A stretch of 64,000 nucleotides of DNA from Aequoribacter fuscus (GTDB lineage Bacteria; Pseudomonadota; Gammaproteobacteria; Pseudomonadales; Halieaceae): the NCBI RefSeq assembly GCF_009910365.1, contig NZ_CP036423.1:1798001-1862000 (forward strand). Reading direction: 5' to 3'. The translations under genes and the position numbers were made by a program. Positions 56,971 to 64,000 of the stretch are shown here, one piece after another. A model generated the notes under the pieces. It was not told where the DNA came from, searched no databases, and worked only from the letters and a program-made list of their open reading frames with translations. The stretch's first letter is position 1. The number at the start of each line of letters is the position of its first letter.

Positions 56971-57002
56971 AAAAAAAACACCGCCGAGGCGGTGTTTTTT
57001 TT
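56971..57002. terminator. Bidirectional intrinsic terminator
   Basis: CACCGC (56979-56984) and GCGGTG (56989-56994) pair around CGAG. Eight A residues flank one side and eight T residues the other, so the structure reads as an intrinsic terminator on both strands. It serves the crotonase gene (plus) and the converging aldehyde dehydrogenase gene (minus). Confidence 0.92.
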
Positions 57003-57012
57003 AAACGAAACG

Positions 57013-58473
57013 CTATTTCTTGAGTGCTGATTTAATACTTGTCTCGGTTGCCTTGCCGTAGGGAGGCAACAAACCCGCCAACTTACCTACATTAAAGCGC
57101 GTGGTCTGGCTGTAAACCGATTTCGCGTGGCTGAAGGTTTTGAAACCTTCAACCCCGTGGTAGGAGCCCATGCCGCTGGGGCCAACGCCACCGAAGGGCA
57201 TGTCTTCTTGCATAATGTGCATGATGACGTCGTTAATACACACGCCACCTGAAGTGGTGCGCTTCAAAATAGCCTCTTCCTCTGCCGCGTCTTTACCGAA
57301 GTAGTAAGCTGCTAATGGGCGTGGGTTGGCGTTGATGTGCGTGATGGTCTCTTCAAAGTCTTTGTAAGTGCGAATCGGTAGTAGCGGACCGAAAATCTCC
57401 TCTTGCATGCACTTAGCATCAACATCGGGGCTTACGATCAAGGTCGGGGGGATTTTACCTGCCGCGTTACCCTCAAAGTTCTCATTCGCAGGGTTGATTG
57501 GGACAATACGATGTCCACGCTCTGCTGCATCGGCTAAGTAAGACGACAACCGCGCATTGTGACGCTCGTTGATCACCGCTGTGTAATCATCGTTGGCCAA
57601 CAAGGTTGGGTACATCGCGCCGACGGCTTTAGTCGCCAAAGAAACCACTTCGTCCAACTTCTCTTCGGGCACCAGCAAATAGTCGGGCGCCAAGCAAATT
57701 TGGCCAGCATTCAAGGTTTTACCCAACATGATGCGCTCGAGCGCCTGCTCCAAATCAGCGCTGCGTGAAATGACTACGGGAGACTTGCCACCAAGCTCTA
57801 AAGTCACTGGCACGAGGTTGCGTGCCGCCGATGCCAACACGTGGCGAGCAATACTGGTCGCACCCGTGAAAATCATGTGATCGAACGGCAAAGAGGTAAA
57901 GGCCTGCCCTACTTCGGGGCCACCCGTCACAGTTGTCACCTCTGCAGGATCAAAGCCCTCGGCAATGATCTCGGCGATCAGATCTGATGTAATCGGGGTG
58001 AATTCGGACGGTTTGACCATGGCGCGGTTACCGGCCGATAAAATACCCGCTAAAGGCTGAAACACCATGGATACCGGAAAGTTCCAAGGCGCGACGATGC
58101 CGACGACACCTTTGGGCTGGTACTCAATATGAGAGCGACCACCCAACAAATTCAGAGGGAACAAAGTCGGACGTTTTTCGGGTTTCATCCACTTCGCCAT
58201 ATGTTTTTTACAGTGCTTGAGTGAGCCGATAGAACCTGCCACATCGGTCATCATGTTGACGCTGCGTGGACGACACACAAAATCTTCGTTCAGTGCATCG
58301 CTAATTCGCTCGGCATGACGCACCAGAATATCGATGGCTCGATCAATCCGATCTTTGCGAACATCTAAAGATACAAAGCCTTCCGCTAAGTAGCTCTCTC
58401 GTTGATGTTTTAGGGCCTCCTGCATTTTTTGTTCTGCATCGGGGCTTATTACCACTTGTTGAGGTGCGTTCAT
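57013..58473 (-). CDS. Coniferyl-aldehyde-type aldehyde dehydrogenase
   Basis: 486-residue NAD(P)-dependent aldehyde dehydrogenase. Catalytic Glu226 (LELGGKSP) and Cys260 (NAGQICLAPDYLL), cofactor segment APWNFPVSMVFQPL, and the C-terminal SGGVCINDVIMHIMQEDMPFGG with GPSGMGSYHG. The CLAPDY and IMHIMQEDMPFGG patterns are those of the CalB/fatty aldehyde dehydrogenase branch, acting on coniferyl or long-chain aldehydes. AAGGAG precedes the ATG. Confidence 0.9.
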   Translation of the reverse strand: MNAPQQVVISPDAEQKMQEALKHQRESYLAEGFVSLDVRKDRIDRAIDILVRHAERISDALNEDFVCRPRSVNMMTDVAGSIGSLKHCKKHMAKWMKPEKRPTLFPLNLLGGRSHIEYQPKGVVGIVAPWNFPVSMVFQPLAGILSAGNRAMVKPSEFTPITSDLIAEIIAEGFDPAEVTTVTGGPEVGQAFTSLPFDHMIFTGATSIARHVLASAARNLVPVTLELGGKSPVVISRSADLEQALERIMLGKTLNAGQICLAPDYLLVPEEKLDEVVSLATKAVGAMYPTLLANDDYTAVINERHNARLSSYLADAAERGHRIVPINPANENFEGNAAGKIPPTLIVSPDVDAKCMQEEIFGPLLPIRTYKDFEETITHINANPRPLAAYYFGKDAAEEEAILKRTTSGGVCINDVIMHIMQEDMPFGGVGPSGMGSYHGVEGFKTFSHAKSVYSQTTRFNVGKLAGLLPPYGKATETSIKSALKK

Positions 58474-58665
58474 TTTCTAGCTCCTTGGTCGCAAGGTGTT
58501 ATTAGTATCCCATCGAGTGTATCGCGTAAAAATGAATTAAAACAGCCCTAAAATGGGGTGCGAAGTGGACAATTCAATCGTTTTTGCGCCTAGCTGTGCT
58601 GCTCCGCCCGAGGCATGACTGCCCCCTATCGCGCTAACCGGGGCGTGTTCACGTGCCAGACAAAC

Positions 58666-58691
58666 AAAAAAGCCGGCGTAACAGCCGGCTT
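58666..58691 (-). terminator. Intrinsic terminator of the SDR gene
   Basis: On the minus strand AAGCCGGC (complement of 58684-58691) pairs with GCCGGCTT (complement of 58670-58677) around TGTTAC and runs into six T residues. It lies just past the SDR stop. The remaining bases up to the aldehyde dehydrogenase start (58474-58665) show no gene. Confidence 0.85.
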
Positions 58692-58712
58692 CATGTGATC
58701 GTGAGCAGCAGA

Positions 58713-59492
58713 TCACTTGGGTGGCATACGAATACCACCGTCCAAACGAATCACTTCTGCGTTCATGTAAGGATTGGTAATACAATCCATAATCGCGAAC
58801 GCCAACTCTTCGCCCTGCCCTAAGCGTTTCGGGAACAGTACCGATTGACCTAGGTGCGCTTTAAACTGCTCGGCGTGCTCACCTTCACCGTAAATGGGGG
58901 TATCGATTAAGCCGGGAGCCACCGTGTTGACTCGAATACCCACCGCACTCAAATCACGCGCAATTGGCAGTGTCATGCCAACAACACCGCCTTTAGAGGC
59001 CGAATACGCCGCCTGACCGATCTGACCGTCAAAGGCTGCACACGATGCCAAGTTAACAATAGCGCCGCGGCTACCATCGGCGTCCATAGGCTCTTGCTTA
59101 GCCATAGCGGCAGCGGCACGACTTAAGACGTTAAAGGTGCCGATCAAGTTCACGTTAATAACGAAAGCAAAACGGCCAAGATCATGCGGGTTGTTGTCGC
59201 GATCAATGGTGCGTCCCGGAGCGCCCAAACCCGCCGAGTTGACACACGCGCGCAATGGGCCCATGGCAACTGCAGCTTCCACAGCCGCGTCTGCATCTTC
59301 CGTTTTAGTCACATCACACTTTACAAATACACCGCCAATCTCGGCGGCAACCTTTGCACCTTTTTCTTCGTTGAGGTCAGCGATGACAACTTTCGAACCC
59401 GCAGCCGCGAGTTGACGTGCCGCCGCTTCACCAATGCCCGAGGCACCGCCGGTTACGATTGATGAGCTACCTTCTAAATTTACGCGTGGCAT
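58713..59492 (-). CDS. Short-chain dehydrogenase, 3-hydroxyacyl-CoA dehydrogenase type 2-like
   Basis: 259 residues. NAD-binding [16 protein letters not shown], catalytic Ser150, Tyr163 and Lys167 (YSASK), and the NSAG motif. The closing GGIRMPPK and the segment [24 protein letters not shown] resemble HSD17B10-type 3-hydroxyacyl-CoA dehydrogenases, which would fit beta-oxidation with the nearby crotonases. AGGAAT lies nine bases before the ATG. Confidence 0.9.
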   Translation of the reverse strand: MPRVNLEGSSSIVTGGASGIGEAAARQLAAAGSKVVIADLNEEKGAKVAAEIGGVFVKCDVTKTEDADAAVEAAVAMGPLRACVNSAGLGAPGRTIDRDNNPHDLGRFAFVINVNLIGTFNVLSRAAAAMAKQEPMDADGSRGAIVNLASCAAFDGQIGQAAYSASKGGVVGMTLPIARDLSAVGIRVNTVAPGLIDTPIYGEGEHAEQFKAHLGQSVLFPKRLGQGEELAFAIMDCITNPYMNAEVIRLDGGIRMPPK

Positions 59493-59780
59493 AATTTTTA
59501 TTCCTGTCTATGAATTTGCGGGGGTATTCTTCGGCACACCCAGTGAAGTGTCAAGCCTAAGCACCTTGCGCAGGTCTTCGTCATACCCACTCACGAGATA
59601 GCTGCGCTGTGCTATCCGCCCCCTAAAGCACAAAATTTTCAAAACCGATTACTGGCGTCTAAACTGGATCAACCTACTCTGAGTTAGACGTGCCAAAACT
59701 CCGTCTTCAAAACAACATTTCAACAGATTAGCTCTATGCGACAGCAGAGTTGCTTACGAGCGCCTCCACAGTTAGACACC
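59493..59780. other. Intergenic region without a gene
   Basis: 288 bases between the PhyH-type gene and the SDR gene. No supported reading frame, tRNA or strong hairpin was seen. GTCTAAAC and GTTAGACG form a loose inverted pair near 59660-59690. The SDR promoter must lie here, on the minus strand. Confidence 0.4.
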
Positions 59781-60956
59781 CTAAATACTCAAATCTAGAA
59801 GATTGTAGTCGTGTATCGCCTTTTTCGCAGCCTCGTCCCATTCGTGACGTTCATCGGACTCGAGGAACGGCTTGTATTGGTAGGGAGTTTCTTGTGGATA
59901 CTGCTTAGCTCGGGCATCGATCGCATACCCGATGACGCGAGATCGCTCTTTAATCACGCCTGCGTCATATACTGCCGCAGGACTATGTATCCCCGCGCCT
60001 TTGACATCGAGTACCGAAGAGCGTCGGTGAAAACCAAAATTAATCGTGAGTCTTGGCTCAAATCCAGAATTGGCAAACGAACCGTGAACCAACTGCCGAT
60101 TACAGATAACCACATCTCCCTCATCACACACCAAAGGTATGGCGTCTTTTAATCGTTCGCTTCCAGATTCCTGCACCATCTTTTTAATGTCGACCTTTCC
60201 TACTTTGTGCGTCCCAGGAACAACCCAAACACCATTTACTGGGGTGCTACCGTAAGCTTGGGCCATAAAGTTAAAGCCATGAATATCCTCATCAAAATTG
60301 GGGCTTTCCCAGTGCGTATCACCATCTTGGTGCCAGGATACCGCGGCACCCAGCCCAGCATCTTTAATGAACAGCACTTCGTTGAACGGTGCGAAATCGT
60401 CTCCGTTTATAGCTGCGGCAACACGAAGCAGCTGCGGATGACCATATAAACGCAGGGCGGCCTCAGAAAACTGAAGGGAGCCAAGCAATATAAATGGTGC
60501 ATCTTTGGGCGCGTCGGGCCCTGCATCTAAATCCTTCAGTTTTACTTGGTGACGCCCGTTAGCCATTGCGGTGCCTCCCAATGGATCGCTCAGTGGTTTG
60601 CTCCACATGAGTCCGGGTCCCTTACAGTCCACCCCGAGGGCCGGCCTGCCTAAAGCATCGACTGCTGAGCCTGGGTGGGTTGGCAAGCGCATGCGCAACT
60701 CATCAATATCGGCATGGATATCTTTCATTTCTTGGTCGCCGATTACCCCTTCAAAGACATAGAAACCGAACTCGGAGTACGCATCCCTGATACCTTGATC
60801 CAGTGAGCCATCGTCATTGAACAAGATTGGCCCTCTGTTACCCAGCTCACGCGCTTTTCTGAGACCTTCGGTCATGTACTTCCTCACCGAATCAGCCTCG
60901 TCACCGTAATAGCTGGCACAGGCCTCGATAGATTCACGATAGTCTTTTTTATTCAT
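59781..60956 (-). CDS. Phytanoyl-CoA dioxygenase (PhyH) family protein
   Basis: 391 residues. Non-heme Fe(II)/2-oxoglutarate oxygenase with ligands His209 and Asp211 (WHQDGD) and His291 (LVHGSFANSG), and Arg302 for 2-oxoglutarate. PhyH-family enzymes hydroxylate phytanoyl-CoA and many small metabolites. An N-terminal helical extension of about 55 residues precedes the core. AGGAG lies seven bases before the ATG. The TauD-type gene is 94 bases upstream on the same strand, so the two may be co-transcribed. Confidence 0.85.
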   Translation of the reverse strand: MNKKDYRESIEACASYYGDEADSVRKYMTEGLRKARELGNRGPILFNDDGSLDQGIRDAYSEFGFYVFEGVIGDQEMKDIHADIDELRMRLPTHPGSAVDALGRPALGVDCKGPGLMWSKPLSDPLGGTAMANGRHQVKLKDLDAGPDAPKDAPFILLGSLQFSEAALRLYGHPQLLRVAAAINGDDFAPFNEVLFIKDAGLGAAVSWHQDGDTHWESPNFDEDIHGFNFMAQAYGSTPVNGVWVVPGTHKVGKVDIKKMVQESGSERLKDAIPLVCDEGDVVICNRQLVHGSFANSGFEPRLTINFGFHRRSSVLDVKGAGIHSPAAVYDAGVIKERSRVIGYAIDARAKQYPQETPYQYKPFLESDERHEWDEAAKKAIHDYNLLDLSI

Positions 60957-61050
60957 GACGCTCTCCTAGTCTTAAAGATAACCCATAGGCATTTTTGATC
61001 TCTTTGAAACTCAAATGTGTCACCCAAAACGACACATTTTCGATACTCGC

Positions 61051-61947
61051 TTAACTGTTTAATGCTGCCTCGGTACTCGGGTCACCTGCAATCCGCGAAT
61101 GAAGCATAACGCGAGGCTGTGAAAAATTCCAAGGGCATGCTCGGTGCATCAAACAGCGGTTATCCCACAAAATAGCATCACCCTCTGACCAGATGTGATG
61201 GTATGTGCGAGATTCATCGGCGACGGCGAAATCGATCAAATCACTCACAAACTGAGTCGATTCTTGCTCTGCCATACCAGTCACCCCGAACGCATGCCGG
61301 CCTACCGCGAGGGTTTTTCGGTCTGTCTCAGGGTGAATTTTAAGCAAAGATCGACGCGGAACCGTACTCACATCGAGCCCGTACCCGATATACTCGCTAT
61401 CGCTGCTTTTTACATCTTCCCCGAGGTTCTTTTGACTTTGCGCCAACGAGTGATAAGCGGATAGATTCGCCAAACGGTCTTGAGTCTCAGTGTCTAAAGC
61501 GTCCCACGCTGCGCGCATATCGGCAAACCCTGTCTCACCTCCGCTCGACGGTACTCTCTTGGCACTGAACAAAGCACCCTTTGCTTGCAGGGGCATATAG
61601 GTATTATCTTGATGCCACTGCATGTTACCCCGAATGATCTTCATCATATCGTCATCCGGAGCCGCTCTGACCTCGCCGGTTGGTAACAGGTTACTAATCT
61701 CGACTGCCTCGAGGCCCTCCACTAAACAGCCAAATTTAGACGCCGCATCGCGCTGCTGCGAGTCCGTTAGATACTGTGCAGGGAAAATGAGCAGTGCATA
61801 CTGCAACCATTCCCGGTATAGCAAACTGAAAGTGTCCTCATCCAGTTCACTGAGTCGCACTCCAGTCACGACTGCCCCAAACGTTTTACCAGGTAAAGGT
61901 TCAATCCTAACTATCTGTTTACCGTTACTCATTGCGTGCCGCTCCAT
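61051..61947 (-). CDS. TauD/TfdA family dioxygenase
   Basis: 298 residues. Fe(II)/2-oxoglutarate dioxygenase with His112 and Asp114 (WHQDNTY), His268 (LWDNRCLMHRACPW) and Arg279 for the co-substrate. The opening IEPLPGKTFGAVVTGVRLSEL is typical of TauD and TfdA. These cleave taurine, phenoxyacetates, sulfate esters or related compounds by hydroxylation; the substrate here is unknown. ATG 61947 was used; ATG 61932 with GGAG upstream is also possible. Confidence 0.88.
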   Translation of the reverse strand: MERHAMSNGKQIVRIEPLPGKTFGAVVTGVRLSELDEDTFSLLYREWLQYALLIFPAQYLTDSQQRDAASKFGCLVEGLEAVEISNLLPTGEVRAAPDDDMMKIIRGNMQWHQDNTYMPLQAKGALFSAKRVPSSGGETGFADMRAAWDALDTETQDRLANLSAYHSLAQSQKNLGEDVKSSDSEYIGYGLDVSTVPRRSLLKIHPETDRKTLAVGRHAFGVTGMAEQESTQFVSDLIDFAVADESRTYHHIWSEGDAILWDNRCLMHRACPWNFSQPRVMLHSRIAGDPSTEAALNS

Positions 61948-62164
61948 CGCAGAGAACCTCTCTTAAATGTTTCCGTGGAGAATCTACTTTCCGCTACGTA
62001 AAGACAAAAGCGGAATTGCCCGTAATCAACTCTAAACAAGTCAGATAATTCATGCTAATTTTATTTTTTTTTATTATTAATAGATTTTAAAAATAGTATG
62101 CCAAGCGCGCAAAGCTAGGAAAGCTCAACGCCATGCGTCAACATGCACACAGTGGGAACTCATC
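61948..62164. promoter_or_regulatory. AT-rich divergent promoter region, TauD-type gene and LysR gene
   Basis: 217 bases between divergent genes, with a markedly AT-rich run (about 62052-62100). This is where a LysR regulator would bind to control both itself and the dioxygenases. No clear T-N11-A box could be assigned with confidence. Confidence 0.4.
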
Positions 62165-63067
62165 ATGTTTAACTTGAATCAGCTGTATCACTTCGCATTG
62201 GTCGCCGAGACAGGAAATTTTGCTCAAGCTGCGAAGCGTGCTCACATAACTCAACCCGCGTTAAGTAACTCCATAAGAACACTCGAAGAACGCGCGGGCC
62301 TAAAGCTTTTCGACCGTAGTGAAAGGCCCATTAAATTAACGCCTGTGGGGCGTAATTTATTGTCTCGGACTGAGAGCCTCCTAAAAGAGGCAAAAAACTT
62401 TGAAAAAGAGGTTATGTATCTGGGGAGAGGTATGGCAGGCGAGCTCAGAATAGGATTCACCGCGCAATCATCGGGCAGCATGGGAGGAAGGATTCTAGGC
62501 GAATGGCAAGCCCAAAATCCAAAAATGAGCGCTGACGTGACCGTTGCTGACACGCCCGCCTTGATAGAGCTTTTGAAAGCGGAGCAGCTCGACCTCATCA
62601 TAGGCGATGGACGCGACTTGCCGTCGCACTCTTCTGACCTTGAAATGATACCAATTCCTCCCGAGGTCGGTGGTATATTTTGTCGCGCCAATCACCCTTT
62701 GTTAAAAGACGACGATCTTAATTTCAAATCATTACTTCCGTACCGATTTGCAGGGGCACATCTATCAGAGACTCTGCTAGATGCGTTAGCTGACCGATTT
62801 AATTTACGGGATCGACACGAAATTCACTTCGCAATAAAGAGTGACAACATTGCCGTTCTGCGGGACGCAGTCATGCACAGCGACCTCATATTACTGTCAA
62901 CACCGGGCGCCGTTCACAACGAAATTGCCGCCGGATTCATGGCCAAACTTCCCATCAATCCAGAAGAGCTTGCGATCTGGTTCTCGGTAACTTTAAAAAC
63001 CACGGTAGCTCACCCCGCAATGAGCAATCTCAGAAAAGTTATCGAAGAAAAAACGAAACCACAGTGA
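62165..63067 (+). CDS. LysR family transcriptional regulator
   Basis: 300 residues. N-terminal winged helix (LYHFALVAETGNFAQAAKRAHITQPALSNSIRTLEE region, residues 7-43) and LFDRSERPIKLTPVGRNLL, followed by a periplasmic-binding-type effector domain from about residue 92 (GELRIGFTAQSSG). The divergent position suggests it regulates the TauD and PhyH oxygenase genes. Confidence 0.92.
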   Translation: MFNLNQLYHFALVAETGNFAQAAKRAHITQPALSNSIRTLEERAGLKLFDRSERPIKLTPVGRNLLSRTESLLKEAKNFEKEVMYLGRGMAGELRIGFTAQSSGSMGGRILGEWQAQNPKMSADVTVADTPALIELLKAEQLDLIIGDGRDLPSHSSDLEMIPIPPEVGGIFCRANHPLLKDDDLNFKSLLPYRFAGAHLSETLLDALADRFNLRDRHEIHFAIKSDNIAVLRDAVMHSDLILLSTPGAVHNEIAAGFMAKLPINPEELAIWFSVTLKTTVAHPAMSNLRKVIEEKTKPQ

Positions 63068-63136
63068 GCGTAAGAGGTGTGGGTGACCCAGAGAATAATA
63101 GCATCCAGCTATCCTAGTCATCGTTGTAAGCGTGGC

Positions 63137-64000
63137 TCACCGCATCCAGCCTGAACCGCGAATAGCTCGCCCAGGCCTAGCACCGGTATGCCTCCCCTCA
63201 AAAACAACAGGTTGCCCGTTAACCAGCACATGCTCCATACCGACCGAGTACTGGTGAGGTGTGCTGAACGTTGCCTTGTCTTCAATAGCGTCGGGGTCGA
63301 AAATAGCAATATCCGCAAAATAACCCAGTTTAATACGACCTCGCTCACGGATCCCCAAACTCTGTGCTGGCAGCAAAGTCAGTTTCCGAATGGCTTCTTC
63401 CATAGCCAGAACTTTTTCTTCGCGGACATACTTGCCCAGCAATCGGGCCACGTTGCCATACGTTCTTGGGTGGACGCCGCTATTCAGCGTCCTACCTTCT
63501 GCGGCGGGCGCCGTGGCATCAGAGCCAAACATTACCCAAGGTTGACGCATTTGCTTCTTAAGATTCTCTTCTGACATCAAATAATACGCCGTAGCGACCC
63601 GAGAACCATCTTCAAGAACCAAATCAATAATCGTATCACGAGGGTCCTGTCCGCGTTCCATGGCTACTTCAGCCAGTGTTTTGCCCACGTATTTGTGCAG
63701 TGCTTCGTTCTTAAACTCGAGAAATACCACTCCATCGGGCGTAGCGAGATAACCCAAGTTTTCCCATTCCTGCGTGTTCACACCCATCTCGTTTTTAACT
63801 CGCTCGCGAATTTTGGGATCTTTGAGACGCTCAGCCCATTTTCTATAGCCACCGGCCTGCACCCAGGTTGGCATTGCTGCTTCCAGACCACTGCCGCCCG
63901 CGACATAGGTATACATATCTGCCGTAACGGGAACACCTTCGCGGCGCGAAGCTTCGATTTTTTCGATAGCTAAATCCATCTTGTGCCAATTCGGCTTTCC
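63137..64000 (-). CDS. D-aminoacylase-type amidohydrolase (partial, N terminus outside window)
   Basis: The reading frame runs out of the window edge. Before the first internal ATG (63979) it reads GKPNWHK, which matches the family segment preceding the IE-R-G-V-ADMYTY motif, so the protein starts beyond 64000. The visible part has FGSDATAPA (metal aspartate), HPRTYGNVARLLGKYV, LTLLPAQSLGIRERGRIKLGYFADIAIFDPD and a closing VLVNGQPVVFEG, as in N-acyl-D-amino-acid deacylases. It faces the LysR gene tail to tail. Confidence 0.85.
   Translation of the reverse strand, partial: GKPNWHKMDLAIEKIEASRREGVPVTADMYTYVAGGSGLEAAMPTWVQAGGYRKWAERLKDPKIRERVKNEMGVNTQEWENLGYLATPDGVVFLEFKNEALHKYVGKTLAEVAMERGQDPRDTIIDLVLEDGSRVATAYYLMSEENLKKQMRQPWVMFGSDATAPAAEGRTLNSGVHPRTYGNVARLLGKYVREEKVLAMEEAIRKLTLLPAQSLGIRERGRIKLGYFADIAIFDPDAIEDKATFSTPHQYSVGMEHVLVNGQPVVFEGRHTGARPGRAIRGSGWMR

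Noticed and set aside
58537-58785. 82-codon minus-strand frame after the SDR gene
   Set aside because: It overlaps the SDR 3' end and runs through the SDR terminator hairpin, so it is unlikely to be translated.

Overview
The window looks like a chromosome segment of a marine, aerobic, oligotrophic-type gammaproteobacterium. The OM60/NOR5 (Halieaceae) or SAR92-like part of the Cellvibrionales is my best guess. The evidence is the conserved gene order secD-secF-suhB-trmJ-iscS-ndk-rlmN-pilF-ispG-hisS-yfgM-bamB, purL-mltF-tadA, TonB transport, many lipoproteins, and many acyl-CoA and oxygenase genes. I see no rRNA, tRNA, CRISPR array, insertion sequence, integrase or phage gene.

Region 1 (1-21001) is housekeeping. 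bamB (start only), yfgM, hisS, ispG, pilF, rlmN and ndk form one minus-strand operon with one-base stop/start overlaps. iscS, trmJ, suhB, secF and secD follow, then purL, mltF, tadA, pgi and sppA. Compared with the usual gammaproteobacterial order, iscR, iscU, iscA, hscB, hscA, fdx and rodZ are missing. The remaining IscS also lacks the C-terminal tail that normally docks IscU.

Region 2 (21099-26130) holds a beta-propeller lipoprotein with a prolyl-4-hydroxylase-type oxygenase. Next come a perfect TGTGA-N6-TCACA CRP-type site, a small DUF2892 membrane protein, and a c-di-GMP protein with a degenerate GGDEF and an intact EAL domain.

Region 3 (26234-30523) is a compact aromatic meta-cleavage module: FAD hydroxylase, TetR regulator, VOC extradiol dioxygenase and FAH-family hydrolase. 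A 32-bp perfect palindrome in the divergent promoter region is the likely operator.

Region 4 (30701-44723) contains an exported catalase-peroxidase and an exported fusion of AroQ-gamma chorismate mutase with a PheC-like dehydratase. It also has a TIGR03546/TIGR03545-like envelope protein, an MFS exporter, a GST, a dienoyl-CoA-isomerase-like crotonase, a membrane-anchored hydrolase and small exported proteins. It ends with an APH-fold kinase, an unknown protein, and an HpaB-superfamily protein carrying the 4Fe-4S ligands of 4-hydroxybutyryl-CoA dehydratase.

Region 5 (44762-55058) is the most system-like part. Two divergent operons share a 13-bp inverted repeat. One encodes two Gfo/Idh/MocA oxidoreductases, an Nramp-fold transporter without the metal-binding motifs, a TonB receptor and a large PVC-type cytochrome c lipoprotein. 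The other encodes ThuA and DUF1080 (3-keto-disaccharide hydrolase) proteins. Together they suggest uptake and 3-keto-type breakdown of an unidentified glycoside or polyol.

Region 6 (55236-64000) has rlmA, an enoyl-CoA isomerase/hydratase, a coniferyl-aldehyde-type dehydrogenase and an SDR. It continues with two unrelated Fe(II)/2-oxoglutarate dioxygenases (PhyH and TauD types), a LysR regulator, and an N-acyl-D-amino-acid-deacylase-type amidohydrolase cut by the window end.
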